Counted from the first letter of the stretch, positions 10,427 through 22,563 are shown. The stretch: 64,000 nucleotides of DNA from Xenoacremonium recifei (GCA_012184525.1 WOFQ01000003.1:62001-126000); one strand, 5' to 3'. Numbers and translations: made by a program. Notes: generated from the letters alone by a model not told the origin.

Positions 10427-12422
10427 ATGCCGCCACTTGATGAACCTGATGATGCGCTCAATATCCAGCAGGAAGAGCTCGTACCCAGCGAGTTCCTCTT
10501 AGTTAAAGGTGAATCAGACTCGGAAAGTTTTGATGAGTACTTAGGGGGATGGAGACTGACTGTGTAAACAGTGCACGAAGGTGACGACTCATCCAGCATT
10601 GTCCTCAATCCAACTCCATCGAATGATCCCAATGATCCTCTGGTAAGATGATGAGAACCTCTACAAAAGCAGCTGTAACTGACTGGATACTACAGAATTG
10701 GAGCCTATGGAGGAAGGCGCTCAACTACACTCTGGTTTTCGCCGTGTCTGTGGCTGTGTTCACCGCGTCGGTCTCCCTCTCTTAGATCTGTTCCGTAGTC
10801 TTGATGCTCCTCTACCAACTCTCACTAACCTTGGCCAAAGTCTTTCAACTCAAACTAACTTCTGGCAACAAATGTCTGTCGACATGGGCGTCAGCTTTGC
10901 TCAATTGAACAATGCCCAGTCCGCTAATCTGGCTGGCCTAGCTGTTGGTTGCATCTTCTTTATTCCTTTGACGAGGAAATATGGCCGCCGGTCCGCCTAC
11001 ATTCTTTCCACTTTTTCGATGGCTGCAATGTCGTGGTGGAGCTACAAAATGACTACCTTGACCGAGTTATACCTCACGAATCTGTTTTACGGCTTAGCCG
11101 GTGCTATCAACGAAACAATCGTTCAAGTGACTGTAAGTCCTACCTACCATAATCAGAATCCATCCCATATAGCAAATTCTAAATGCATTGCAGATTGCAG
11201 ATCTCTTCTTCGTCCACCAGCGAGGCAGAATTAACGCATTGTACCTTACGGCTGTCATGGTCGGAAGCTTCCTTACTCCCATGGCAGCAGGCGTTCAAGC
11301 AGCTTCCCAAGGATGGAGGGAGTCATATCTAGCCCTTGCTATTTCTCTCACAATTCTAGCTGTCCTCTTTCTTTTCCTATATGAGGAGACTAAATATGTC
11401 CCGGTTCTGCAAGGCCAAAGCTCCCCAGCTCCGATCTCCGACAGCGGCCCCAGCGAAGCTCAAAATCCACAGTCGAATGGGAGCAAAGCCAAAGGAGACC
11501 TGTCACCAGTTGCTTCGAACCTTGTTTCAACTGCAGACCCTATACCCTTGAGCTCCTACCGCCAGCGGATGCGTTGGGTAACACCGACTCCTGAACCTTT
11601 CTGGGAGCTGTTCAAATTTCCTCTTCGCGTCGTCATCCTGCCACATGTTCTATTCACTGGGTTGCAGTATGCGGCTTGTATTATGTACTTGATTATTTTA
11701 GCCACAATAACATCCATCGTCTTTAGCGAACCGCCATATAGTTTCGACACCGCCGCCCTGGGGTATCTCAACCTCGCGCCCTTCGCCGGAAACTTATTGG
11801 GTAGTTTCTACGCAGGAATTGTCGGTGATTGGGCTATTAAATGGCTTTCCAAAAGGAACCACGGTTGGTTCTGTCCCGAGTTCCGTCTATATCCGCTCCT
11901 CCTCCCTGTGCTCGCTCAGGCAGCTGGGCTAGTTGTTTTTGGCGTTACACTCGACAAGGTACGTTTTATGCCCAAATTTCATTTAGAAGAAAGCTAACAG
12001 TAAATTGTTTAAGGGGATGCACTGGATATATCCGAGTGTTGGTAGCGCCATCTTCGCTTTTGGTCTTGGGGCCATCGGCGACGTTACGTTGACTGTTGTC
12101 ATCGATGCATACCGTCCTGTCAGTTGGCAACAAGCATTATGTACTGTTCCAAAAGGCTAATTCCTCTTTTCAGCTCACTGCCGAGGCCTTCGTTGGCATA
12201 GCATTTTTTCGAAATGCCATATCGATCCCCATTCCATTTTTCATTACTCCGTGGATGAAGAACGTCGGCCTTACAGGAATGTTCATCACACTCGGTGTCA
12301 TTGCGTTTGTCATTGGCATGTTGTTCCTTCCTCTGATTCTCTGGGGCAAGAGGTTGAGAAATTCACGGGCCCCGTATTATAATAAGTTGCTCGAAAGCCA
12401 AGCCGCCATCAATTCCTCCTAG
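10427..12422 (+). CDS. MFS transporter, DHA1-type
   Basis: Seven exons, join(10427..10508, 10572..10642, 10696..10766, 10841..11132, 11194..11958, 12014..12118, 12174..12422), 544 residues. The family signature DPLNWSLWRK precedes helix 1, and FWQQMSVDMGVSFAQLNNAQ, GRRSAYILST and FVHQRGRINALYLTAVM are strongly like fungal polyspecific MFS pumps. A long hydrophilic central loop follows helix 6. Frames either side of 10767-10840 disagree. A 74-nt intron with donor GTCGGT, branch-like CTAAC and acceptor AAAG restores a natural VFTALSTQTNFW junction; the donor is weak. The gene is probably a plasma-membrane exporter or importer of small organics. It ends 302 bp from the converging ACS transporter. 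Confidence 0.82.
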
Positions 12423-12724
12423 GACACAATATTTTTGTGCCAATAGCAAAATAGCAAGAGTTAAGATGAGCTTTCAACTGCCTGAACACCTACCGTCTCT
12501 TCACGAATGATTGGTACAAACTTGCATATTTAAGTTCAGAAGTATCTGGATCTGGAAATGAAGACAGATTGATGTAATTTGGTCTACAGAAGTGAAAAGG
12601 CAATCCTTGCCATTTTAGGATCGGATGTCAGAAACCCCACGAAGTATGTTTAAACAAGATTAATGATCCAGATCTTCCCATTAGTTTGTTTCATGGTCTC
12701 TCTCTTTGAGCGGCCTCAAGGGAA
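12423..12724. other. convergent intergenic region
   Basis: About 300 bp between the 3' ends of two converging MFS genes; presumably it holds both polyadenylation regions. Nothing else is recognised. Confidence 0.4.
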
Positions 12725-14427
12725 CTACAAGGAATAGCGGAAATGAACATCGTAATCACCCATATCAGGGTTTGGCTGAATGGGAGTTCCGGCCTGTTCT
12801 GCAGCAAGGAGCTTAGCATCTCGCTGGCGGTTTACCCAGATGAAACTGGCCATGAGCCCGATGACAATGACAAGCGCAAAGCAGGCCAGCCCAAGGGCAA
12901 TCGACAACCCTTTAATGTATCGCGGAGAGCTGTCTGTCGTGAAGATCTGACCAACGGCCACGCCAGCAGTATTTCCGATGGTAAGGGTGAATCCAACCAT
13001 AGTGGCTCGCTTATAATGTTTTGATACGTTGTCTTGCAACCACATCAGGGACAGTCCGGTCGTCGGGTAAATGCCGAGAGCAGCGACTAATGCATCCAGT
13101 TAGGATAAAACGAGATTCTCAACCGGGTCTACGGAAGAAACATACCAAAGCATGCGAAGAATCTAACTTTTAGATTATCGACGGATATCAACAGTGCATA
13201 TCCAATGATCAAACAGATAAGGCAGCCACCAATGTACGGTCCACGGTAGCCAGTCTTGTCCGAAAAGTAGGCAATAACCAGGAAGAAGACCAACGCGCAC
13301 ATGTAAATGGGGACAGTCATCAGGTTGGCATTAACGGATGTGTATCCCAGGCCCTTGACGATTGCAGGCATGAAGGTTGTCAAGCCGTACAACGAGATGT
13401 TGACCGAGAACTGGTAAGCGAAGAAAGCATACCACTTAGGGTCCACAAAGGCTTTAAGACACTCCTTCATGGAGAACTCCTCGTCATACCCCCAGGATGG
13501 ATCAGCATCATACCGAGCCTTCATCATTTGTTTCTCCTCGGTGGTCAAGAACCATGCTTCGGTCGGGGACTTAGGGAAGACGGCCCAGAAGATAGGGATC
13601 ACGAGAATGGTCATGGCGCCCTCTATAGCGAAAAGCCATCGCCAACCGGAGAAGTGAGGGGTTTTGATCTGGGTAAGACCGTAGGCGAGGATGCCGCCAA
13701 AAGCGCTGGAGAAAGCACTGAAAGCGAAGATCAGCGAGGACCTCTTTCCACGCTCAGACTTCTTATAAACCCAGGCAAGATAGACATCGATGCAGGGGAT
13801 GAGGCCGGCCTCGAACAAGCCAATCAATAGTCGACAGGCATAGAGACCTCTGTAGTCCTGGACGAAAGCTAAGAACTGTCAGACCAGATAGAGCTTCAGG
13901 TACAGTAGCGTTGGTTAGACTCACACATTCCTAGGGTAGAACAGGCCCAGCACAGAGCACACAAGGACATCAAGGGCTTGGGACCAATAACCTTTAGCAG
14001 GACAGCAACGGGTCCCTCGAACGGAACGTAAGTGGCGAAGCTACGCTGAAAGTCAGCAGCAGAACTGGTTGCAGCTGAACAGACAGGGCAACAACTTACA
14101 GTAAAGTCGTAGCAGTACCAAATTGGTTACCAACGAGACCAAGGTCATCGGGCAATCCCGCAACATTGGCGTTTCCCAAATTACTACGATCGAGATTGGA
14201 CATCATGTAGAAAATACCCATTGCGCAAATAGCATAAATCTGTATATCTCAATCAGCAACTGTTCCACGATCTACGTTCTTTCCGAACTAACGTCGAACT
14301 TCCGCATCATCTTCCGCTCCTTAACGGGATCGATGAAGTAGTCAGAGGACCCATTTTCAGAGTCGCCCCTCGCTGGATCATCAGAGACAGCAATGTCCTC
14401 TTTCGAGGGCGGAATGTCCTGGGTCAT
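12725..14427 (-). CDS. MFS transporter, anion:cation symporter (Dal5/Tna1-like) family
   Basis: Five exons, complement(12725..13086, 13146..13868, 13925..14040, 14100..14239, 14293..14427), 491 residues, the usual size of fungal allantoate/nicotinate-type permeases. The helix-1 signature NLDRSNLGNANVAG and the segment FEAGLIPCIDVYLAWVYKKS after helix 4 are diagnostic of the ACS family. All junctions are in phase with GT-AG ends; the acceptor before exon 3 uses GCGTAG rather than the nearer CAG, because only the former keeps the FATYVPFEGP frame. The start is the ATG at 14427. Its divergent pairing with the 5-oxoprolinase/hydantoinase gene suggests uptake of a cyclic ureide, carbamoyl amino acid or related acid for that pathway (inference). 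Confidence 0.88.
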
Positions 14428-15076
14428 TGTCGCGACTATGATGAACGGGTTGAGACACAACTCTCAAGAAGTACCAGACTTGTCACTGTTGACACCGAGG
14501 ACGGAACTGTTAAGAGGAATTGGTCATAGCTGGTTCTTCCATGGAAATATAATTATTCTGGCCCTGCTTCCCCAAGCTAACTGTCTCCCTGGCTCCCATT
14601 CCCGTTAGCCAAACCGGCGGCCTGGGCAGGATCCACACCAAGATAAGAAATCATGACACAGAGCGGCATCGATTGATAACCTATCAGAGATCCCGTCCCT
14701 CACTATCAACCGCTCCTAGAGTGAAAGTAAGGGAGGGGACTAACCGTATCTAACAAGATTGGGCGGCGGATTACAGCAACGGTCCTCCCAAATGTCGTAT
14801 CAGAAATCGGCTCGGGGCGTGCAGACCGACAATCATATCGGCATCACCCCGCTCACGCTTAACCGACCGGCTTCGTCCAGCCGGGCCGACTTTGCTTCTT
14901 GAGCCCGCTTGACCAGTCGGCTTTGATCCGACGGCTGACCGCCGACTTTGATGGCATTTAACCTATTTTATTAACATTGGCAAGACTGGCCATAAAGGCT
15001 GTGAATCGGGTAGTTATCAGTGTTTTCCTTACTCACACCAAGACGCTGTGACCTACCCTACAGTCTCAGAGCCAAA
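14428..15076. promoter_or_regulatory. divergent promoter of ACS transporter and oxoprolinase with repeated CCGAC/TCGGC elements
   Basis: The 649 bp region separates two outward-facing cluster genes. Between 14825 and 14952 it carries a dense set of related elements: ACCGACAATCATATCGGC (14825-14842, CCGA-N8-TCGG inverted), AACCGACCGGCTT (14861), GGCCGACTTTGCT (14884), TCGGCTTTGATCCGA (14917-14931) and GCCGACTTTGAT (14941-14952). Such repeated CGG-type half-sites are typical targets of Zn2Cys6 factors. Similar elements precede the other cluster genes. Confidence 0.6.
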
Positions 15077-18000
15077 ATGGCGAAACCGGCCTCAACACCA
15101 GGCATCCGCATCGCCATTGACAGGGGTGGCACGTTCACAGACGCCTGGGCCTGGATTCCTCAGACTCAGCAGGAGTTGGTGATCAAGGTGTTATCTCAAT
15201 GCCCCGATGAGTATGATGACGCTCCGACAGAATGCATCCGTCAGATCTTGGAGATCGCAACGGGGCAAAAGATTCCCAGAGGCACGCTTCTAGACCTGGA
15301 TCAGGTAGAGTCGATTCGCATGGGCACTACGGTTGCCACCAATGCTCTCCTTGAGCGTAAGGGCGAGCGTACGGCTCTGGTCATCACCAAAGGCTTCCGA
15401 GATATCTTGGAGATCGGCAACCAGGCTCGGCCTCACATCTTTGACCTCTCGGTCCGGCGGATGGCCAAGCTCTATGACACTGTGCTTGAGGTTGATGAGC
15501 GTGTCACTATCGAAGGATTTGCTGAAGACCCGGAGCCTAAACCTATCGACATCGACTCCGACTCTGCTTTGACCCGAGGCTTGGCAGGTGAAGCTGTGCG
15601 CATCATCAAAGTCCCTGACTATGACCAAGTCCGTCGTGACCTCTCTGAACTATGGTCACGAGGCTATCGAAGCGTAGCAATCGCTATGATGCACTCCTAC
15701 ACCTACCAAGACCATGAGATCGGCGTCGCCAAGGTCGCGAGAGAGCTCGGTTTCCGAGTAGCAGTCTCCTCAGAGCTCCAGAAAATGACCAAGATCGTAC
15801 CTCGAAGTCAATCTGCCGTTGCCGACGCATATCTCTCGCCCGTTACCGATAAGTATCTGAACAGCTTCCGGAAAGGATTCCGAGGACACTTGGAAGATGA
15901 AAACGCAAACAAACTGTTCCTCAACCAGTCAGATGGTGGTCTCACGGCCTACACCAACTTTTCTGGACTTCGAGGAGTTCTTAGCGGACCAGCCGGTGGC
16001 GTCATCGGCCTCTCAAAAACATGTTATGATGAGAAAAACGCAAAGCCCGTGCTGGGTTTCGATAGTAAGTCGGATCTCACTGCACTTTAACTTCGCCCTC
16101 TTTTTCTAACCTTTTCAAAGTGGGCGGTACTAGCACAGATGTTGCGCGCTACGCGGGAACTTTGGAGCATATCTTCGAAAGCACTATCGCCGAGGTGACG
16201 ATTCAAACGCCTCAACTAGACATCAACACCGTGGCAGCTGGAGGCGGTTCAATTCTTACCTACGAAAACGGCCTCTTCAGAGTTGGTCCAGGAAGTGCTG
16301 GTGCAAACCCCGGACCGGCTTGTTACGGCCGGGGTGGTCCTCTAACAGTGACGGACGCCAATTTCTTTCTGGGAAGAATTATCCCTGACCTCTTCCCTCG
16401 GCCACTGGATTACGACGTGGTCAAGGCCAAGTTCACAGAGTTGACAGAGGCCATTAATAGCACCAAAGACGGCGACACAAAGTTTACCGCTGAAGAAGTA
16501 GCGATAGGATTCCTGATGGTTGCAAATACTACTATGACGAGGCCCATCAGAACTCTAAGCGAGGGCCGTGGCTTCGAGACCGGAGCTCACAACCTGGGCT
16601 GCTTCGGAGGCGCAGGTGGCCAACACGCGGCTGCTGTAGCTCGTGATCTGGGCATTCAGCATGTGATTATTCCTCGCTATTCAAGTATTCTCTCAGCATA
16701 CGGCATGGCACTCGCAGATGTGGTGGTAGAAGGACAGGAGCCGGAGTCTCAAACTTTCTGCGACAGCGCCTTTGCCGAACTGCAGGCTCGCTTCGACCGG
16801 TTATCAGCGAAAGGCCGCGACGGACTCATCTCCCAAGGCTTCTCTGACGATGACATCTACCATGAATGCTTCTTGAACATGAGATACCAGGGCAGCGATA
16901 CGGCCTTGATGGTTCAACATCCTGGAAAGCTGGAAGAATTTGGCAATGCTTTTATCGAACGTCATCATCAGCAATTCGGTTTCACCCAACCACGCCACAT
17001 CATAGTTGACGACGTTCGGGTACGAAGTATTGGAAAAGGGGCTGACCTTAAGCTGACAAGCCCCTTCGAGGAGTTGCGACGGGTTCAATCTTCGCCACCA
17101 GTGACACCAGTCAAGCCTGAGTCAAACAGGAAAGTGTACTTCGAGAACCAGGGCTGGACGGACACCGGACTCTTTTTCCTCGGGAACCTCCCTATCGGAG
17201 CCCGTATCCGCGGACCAGCCATGATCGTTGACAAGACTCAGACGATTGTGGTTGACCCGCACAGCGCAGCAGTCATCCTGGCTGAGCACCTGATGCTGGA
17301 GATCCTAGATGTCCAAAAGCCCGACATTGCGACTAATGCTGTGGATCCTGTCCAATTGAGCATCTTCGGTAACCGTTTCATGAGTGTTGCTGAGCAAATG
17401 GGCCAGACCATGCAGAAGACGTCGATATCTGTCAATATTAAGGAGAGACTGGACTTCTCCTGTGCTGTTTTCTCAGCCGATGGTGGACTTGTTGCCAACG
17501 CTCCGCATATCCCAGGTCACCTCGGCTCTATGAGTTACGCTGTTGCGTACCAGGCTAAGCTGTACGGACCTGGCGAGCTGAAGCCCGGCGATGTTCTTCT
17601 GAGCAACCACCCTCGAGCAGGAGGCACCCATCTGCCGGATCTGACAGTGACCACTCCAGTCTTTGATGAAGAAGATCCGACTAAGATTCTCTTTTTTGTG
17701 GCAAATCGTGGACATCACGCAGATATTGGCGGCATCCAGCCGGGGTCAATGCCTCCTCATTCTACAGAGCTTTGGCAAGAGGGCGTGGCCGTAGAAACTT
17801 TCAAAATTGTCAAAGAAGGTGTCTTTGATGATGCAGGACTGCATGAGATTTTAGTCGACATTCCTGCCTCTTACCCCGGTTGCAGTGGCACGAGGACTTT
17901 GAAGGATAATATTGCGGACCTGAAGGCTGCAATTGCTGCCAATAACCGCGGCATTCACCTCATCACCGCCCTGGTCAAAGACTATACCTGGCCAGTAGTC

Positions 18001-19134
18001 GAGTTCTACATGCAGGCTATCCAGGACAACGCGGCACAGTCGGTTCGAGATCTCCTGAAAGTTTTCTCAAAACGATTTGAGGGGCAAGACCTCCAGGCCA
18101 CGGATTATCTTGATGACGGAACCCCGTTGTCGTTGAGGATCAACATTGACGGCGAAACGGGAGATGCTGTTTTCGATTTTGAGGGAACTGGCCATGAGCA
18201 TTTCGGCAACTTGAATTGCCCTCCAGCCGTAATGCTCTCTGGTATCATGGTAAGTTAGATAATCTTGGAGGTTTGCCGTTTCGAAACTAACTGTCCTCAG
18301 TACTGTTTGCGATCTATGATTGCTACCGAAACGCCTCTGAACCAAGGCTGCCTTGCACCCATTAAACTTAAGCTACCCGCCGATTCTATCCTGTCGCCTT
18401 CGTTGAAGGCTGCAACTGTTGGATCCAATGTTGAAACGTCACAAAGAATTGTTGACCTGGTGTTCAAAGCGTTCCAGGCCTGTGCCGCGTCTCAAGGTAC
18501 CTGCAACAATCTCACATTTGGTTACGGAGGCAGTGATCAGGAGACAGGTGAAGTCGTGAAGGGCTTTGGCTATTATGAGACTATCGCAGGAGGTTCTGGC
18601 GCCGGTGCCGATTGGGAGGGCGAGAGTGGTGTGCACACTCACGTTACCAATACCAGAATCTCGGACCCTGAGATTTTTGAACGCCGATACCCTGTCCTTC
18701 TTCACGAATTTTCGATCCGGCACGGGAGTGGTGGCGCCGGGTTGAACCGTGGTGGCGATGGGTGTATCAGGGACATTGAATTCCGCATGCCCCTCCAGGT
18801 TTCCATCCTCTCAGAACGTCGGGTCATTGCACCGTACGGAATGGCAGGCGGAGATGAAGGAAAAAGGGGTCTCAACCTGTGGATTCGACGTGACCAAGAA
18901 GATGGCACAGTACGAACAATTAACCTGGGTGGCAAGGCAACTACCAACATGAATGCTGGAGACAGAATCATTGTTCTCACACCCGGAGGTGGAGGCTACG
19001 GTAGAGACCCGAAGAAGGTGGAAGCCAAGGAAATCTTCGGGGCATTCAAAATTGGCGAAAAGTTCGCCAACAGTGTGTCTGCGAGAACTAATGGTAGCGT
19101 GGCTGAGAGGAACGCCACTGCTGCGAGCAACTAG
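15077..19134 (+). CDS. fused 5-oxoprolinase / ATP-dependent hydantoinase (HyuA-HyuB)
   Basis: Three exons, join(15077..16064, 16121..18249, 18301..19134), 1316 residues, the full size of eukaryotic 5-oxoprolinase (about 1290). The N-terminal hydantoinase A half starts with an ATPase-like RIAIDRGGTFTDAW and contains MGGTSTDVARYAG. The C-terminal hydantoinase B half contains SNHPRAGGTHLPDLT, NRGHHADIGG and a Gly-rich RHGSGGAGLNRGGDG. The family opens cyclic amides with ATP: 5-oxoproline to glutamate, or hydantoins to N-carbamoyl amino acids. The neighbouring D-carbamoylase and D-amino-acid oxidase make the hydantoin role likely, although the sequence alone cannot exclude 5-oxoproline. The GTG at 15020 is in frame, but the ATG at 15077 is the natural start. 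Confidence 0.9.
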
Positions 19135-19851
19135 CATAGCATAAATTACAATTAGCATCATAGATCAATTTCATGTAGACAAGGGAACGGGCAGGAAAGG
19201 TCAATCAACTAAGGTACATCTTCTTTGCATTATCATCCTCGTTAGACCATGCACATGTGGAAATGAAGTGTGAGGCATATGTTCTCGATTATAGGCTCAA
19301 GAACCGGCTGAAAGAACATTCTACGGAGCACAAAGATCTGCAATTGTGCTACAAAGTCTGTATAAGTGCTTACACGAAAGGTCTTCAGTGCGAATCTTCA
19401 GAAGAGGCCTTTTACAACCCTGGAAAATGCGCAGGATGTTTCGTAGGAATGGGGGACGGCACAGACGGCTCAAGGACCGAAGAGATAACTGGGTCAAAAC
19501 ATAAGATCGGCAGCGCGCTGTAACGCTGAGTAGGGTGTAGGATCCTGAGCGGGAGATAAGAAGATAAGCATGGTCGGATTTCAGTCGGTTTTGCTGAGCC
19601 GATCGGCCGGGAATACAAGAGCCAGTTTCGGTATCCGCTACTAAGTTATCGTATGCCGACACATCGCAAGGCTCCTACTCGGCCGACTTGAAGGCTGAAC
19701 GTCCAGTTCTATGAGATTGTAGTCCGTAATTGGGTTGAACTCGAATCTGAGCTTGGGTCTGAAGGATTGACGAATCTTCCCTTGTCCTCTGTCCGAAACA
19801 TTGACATCTCAAACCTGGCTTCCTAATCCGTTCTGCGACAGTACTCACACC
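19135..19851. promoter_or_regulatory. promoter region of D-2-hydroxyacid dehydrogenase with GCCGATCGGC palindrome
   Basis: 717 bp without a credible gene; an 88-residue open frame at 19257-19523 has no family features. It contains TCAGTCGGTTTTGCT (19581), the perfect palindrome GCCGATCGGC (19598-19607, about 245 bp before the ATG) and CGGCCGACTTGAAGG (about 19680). These match the element type in the preceding divergent promoter. Confidence 0.5.
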
Positions 19852-20886
19852 ATGGTTGCAAAGCCTGATGTCCTCTTGATCGAATCGACCGTCCAGGTTA
19901 CGGATCTATCTCGTCGCAAAGAACTAGCCGATAGGTTCAACTTCATATACTACGACTGCGAATCGGTGGATGAGTTCATCCAACGGATGAAACCTGGCGG
20001 ACCTTATTCCAAGCTTGTCGCGATCATCCGTAACGGTTGGCTTAAGGCTGGGCCATTTGCCTATCAAGTCCCCTTTGCTACACATGTAGTACCACACTAT
20101 CCACCATCACTTAAACTCATCTCGTGCAGCGGGCATGGTCACGACACCGCGGACATAGAGGCCATAACGGCAAGGGGCATTTGGTATTGCAACACTCCAA
20201 ATGCCTGTACAGAAGCTGTAGCGAACACGGCCCTGTCGCTGGTTCTCGATTCCTTCCGCTATTTCACGTATGCACAATGGTGTGCGAGATTCGACTGGAT
20301 GAAAAGCCGGGATCTAGGAACGCAAGCCGTTGATCCTACTGGTAAATCACTGGGGATAGTCGGCTTAGGTGACATCGGCTTGGCCATCGCACAAAAATGC
20401 GAGGCAGCCTTCCAGATGAAAATACACTATCAAGGGCCAAGGCAAAAGCCAGAGGCAGAGAGGACGTTCAAACTTGGCGCATCTTATTATGAAACCGTGG
20501 ACGAGATGATTCCCCATGTGGACTGCATTGTCCTTGCTGCGCCATACACAAAAGAGACTCACCACCTCCTTAGCAAACGCCAATTTGATCTTGCTAAGAA
20601 AGCGGGCATGCGAGTCGTGAACATCGCGAGAGGGATGATGGTCGATGAGGATGCATTACTTGAAGCCCTTGAGTCAGGGCGAGTAGTTGGAGCAGGACTG
20701 GATGTTCATGCAAACGAACCAGGAATAAACCCAAAATTGAAAGAAAACTGGCGTGTGACGGTTCTACCACATATTGGAGTTTGCTCGGAAACTAGTTGGG
20801 AGAATTTCGAGAAGATCAATTTGGACAATGTGGAAGCATTCTTCAATACAGGAGCACCTGCGACTCCCGTCAATAGGATATCCTAG
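19852..20886 (+). CDS. D-isomer-specific 2-hydroxyacid dehydrogenase (D-mandelate/glyoxylate reductase-like)
   Basis: Single exon, 344 residues, normal for the family. It should reversibly reduce 2-oxo acids to D-2-hydroxy acids with NAD(P)H in the cytosol. The Rossmann motif GLGDIG is at residues 171-176. The substrate/cofactor segment VNIARGMMVDEDALLEALE and the catalytic-His stretch LPHIGVCSET are clear, as is AGLDVHANEPG. Fungal relatives include D-mandelate dehydrogenase-like enzymes with the unusual SCSGHGHD loop seen here near residue 91. An in-frame TTG at 19801 lies upstream, but the ATG at 19852 is the natural start. Between a hydantoinase and a D-amino-acid oxidase it may reduce the 2-oxo acid formed by the oxidase (inference). 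Confidence 0.9.
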   Translation: MVAKPDVLLIESTVQVTDLSRRKELADRFNFIYYDCESVDEFIQRMKPGGPYSKLVAIIRNGWLKAGPFAYQVPFATHVVPHYPPSLKLISCSGHGHDTADIEAITARGIWYCNTPNACTEAVANTALSLVLDSFRYFTYAQWCARFDWMKSRDLGTQAVDPTGKSLGIVGLGDIGLAIAQKCEAAFQMKIHYQGPRQKPEAERTFKLGASYYETVDEMIPHVDCIVLAAPYTKETHHLLSKRQFDLAKKAGMRVVNIARGMMVDEDALLEALESGRVVGAGLDVHANEPGINPKLKENWRVTVLPHIGVCSETSWENFEKINLDNVEAFFNTGAPATPVNRIS

Positions 20887-21255
20887 TAGGAGACTAAAGG
20901 AAATTATTGCATGTCTAGACGAGACGATAGTCATGATACTATTTGCTACCTCATATCATTGTTTATTCAGAGTAACTGAACAAGTACGAACATGAGAAAT
21001 GAGACCAGAAATCATGCCACCTGTTCGAACTAGGCTCTAGCCTTCTTTTCCGTCGAGATAAAGCGGCTTTTACCAACCGATGGTCTAATGTCGGCTTTGC
21101 GTGTGGCGTGTTTTCGGCAGAGGTGGAAGGTCCACCCTGCTGAACATCTTTTTATAATTCCAACCTATATTGATGTAGCACATTCGCAGGAAGTAGTAAA
21201 GCCTGCTGTGGTTATCTACATAGAGCTTGAAAGCAGAACACCAGCGAGAAATAGA
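20887..21255. promoter_or_regulatory. promoter region of D-amino-acid oxidase with CCGA-N10-TCGG element
   Basis: 369 bp holding the dehydrogenase 3' end and the oxidase promoter. CCGATGGTCTAATGTCGG spans 21077-21094 and is followed by CTTTGC, like the TCGGCTTTG copies at 14917. It lies about 160 bp before the oxidase ATG. Confidence 0.45.
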
Positions 21256-22563
21256 ATGGGTGAGTTCCCTAGTGTAACGTTCACAAAGTCAACGATACTG
21301 AACCATGTGCCCTCACAGTTTTTTTTCTTGTCATCGGCGCTGGCGTGGTAGGGCTTACCATGGCCCTGGAACTTCGAGCAAGGTATCCCGAAGCAAAGAT
21401 CATTATTGCAGCGAAATACCTTCCTGGTGATTCTGCCCCTGATTATACTTCTGCCTGGGGAGGAGCAAATTGGTTCCCGGCTTCTAGAGATAATGGCCCC
21501 CAAGAGGACTGGGAGGCGATAACATACCGGAAGTTCAAAGAGTTATCTTCATCTCGACCTGAATCCGGTATCAGGCCAATGAATATCAAATGGCACTATG
21601 AGAATCCGATTGATGAAGTCGGGATCAAAACAATTGCAACTGGGAAGCTCTGGTTCGAGGAGCTTGTAGGGGGCCTACGCAAAATCAACGAACAGGATCT
21701 CCCAGAAGGCACTGCATTCGGGTTTGAGATGGCGAGCTTTGTCATTGACGTACAGAAATACCTACCTTGGTATAGTTCCTTCCATATTTGTCCCAAATGC
21801 AAATAATTAATCTAGGAGCAGGCTACAGACTGAGTTGACTAAATTTGGCGTTGAGATACATCGTCGAATTTTCACTCATATCAGCGAAGTTTTCCGATGC
21901 TACCCTGATACAACTGCGGTGTTCAACTGCACCGGCTTGGGCGCTTTAACCTTAGGTGGAGTGGAAGACAAGAAGATCTTTTCTGCGAGAGTATGAGCAT
22001 GTCTCTATTAGCGATACTGATACTAACTTATTTGGTAGGGCCAAATCCTCCTTGTAGAGGGACCAGAGAAGCCTATCAAAAATATGTATTTCCGTGCACC
22101 GCATCGCGATGGCGAGGCTACTCACATATTTCCACGTGGAGAGCGTGGAGGTGTAATCCTTGGTGGTTGCCGACAGAAACACAATTGGAACGGTGAGGCT
22201 GACATGGAATTCGCCGAACTCATCAAGAAACGATGCTGCGCCTTGGTACCAGAACTTGGGAAACCCGAGGATCTCAAAATAATTAAACATGGTGTTGGTT
22301 TCCGACGTAAGTTCTAGGTTTCGGATGTTGGCTGTGAGCGCAGCTGATCAAGAGGCCAGCTGGAAGGGAGGGCGGTGCCCGTGTGGAAGCAGAGAAAATT
22401 GATGGCAAACTTGTCATCCACAACTATGGCGCTGGAGGAACAGGATTCCAAGCTTCTTGGTAAGGGAAAGAGATAATATTAGCCTGTTCTGTTTACTAAT
22501 GATACTTGTAGGGGTTTGGCACAATACGCGGCTGATCTCATTCCTGTGCGCGCTGCCATTTAA
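21256..22563 (+). CDS. D-amino-acid oxidase (FAD), with an unresolved frame break
   Basis: Probable exons: 21256..21259, 21319..21769, 21816..21990, 22039..22306, about 22353..22459, 22512..22563; roughly 335 residues. The first exon is only ATGG, spliced to VFFLVIGAGVVGL, the N-terminal FAD-binding motif. SAWGGANWF and a C-terminal HNYGAGGTGFQASWGLA are hallmarks of the family, which oxidises D-amino acids to 2-oxo acids, ammonia and H2O2. At the fourth intron the strong donor GTAAGT (22307) and the only plausible acceptors leave the conserved RPAGREGGARVE segment out of frame by one base. So there is either a one-base frameshift (mutation or sequencing error) or an unusual acceptor. There is no C-terminal SKL, unlike many peroxisomal relatives. 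Identity is firm; integrity is uncertain. Confidence 0.75.

Noticed and set aside
10698..11234. Apparent independent ORF or frameshift pseudogene start inside the DHA1-type MFS gene
   Set aside because: The frame change is explained by a 74-nt intron (10767-10840) that joins helix 1 correctly; the downstream part is the same gene.
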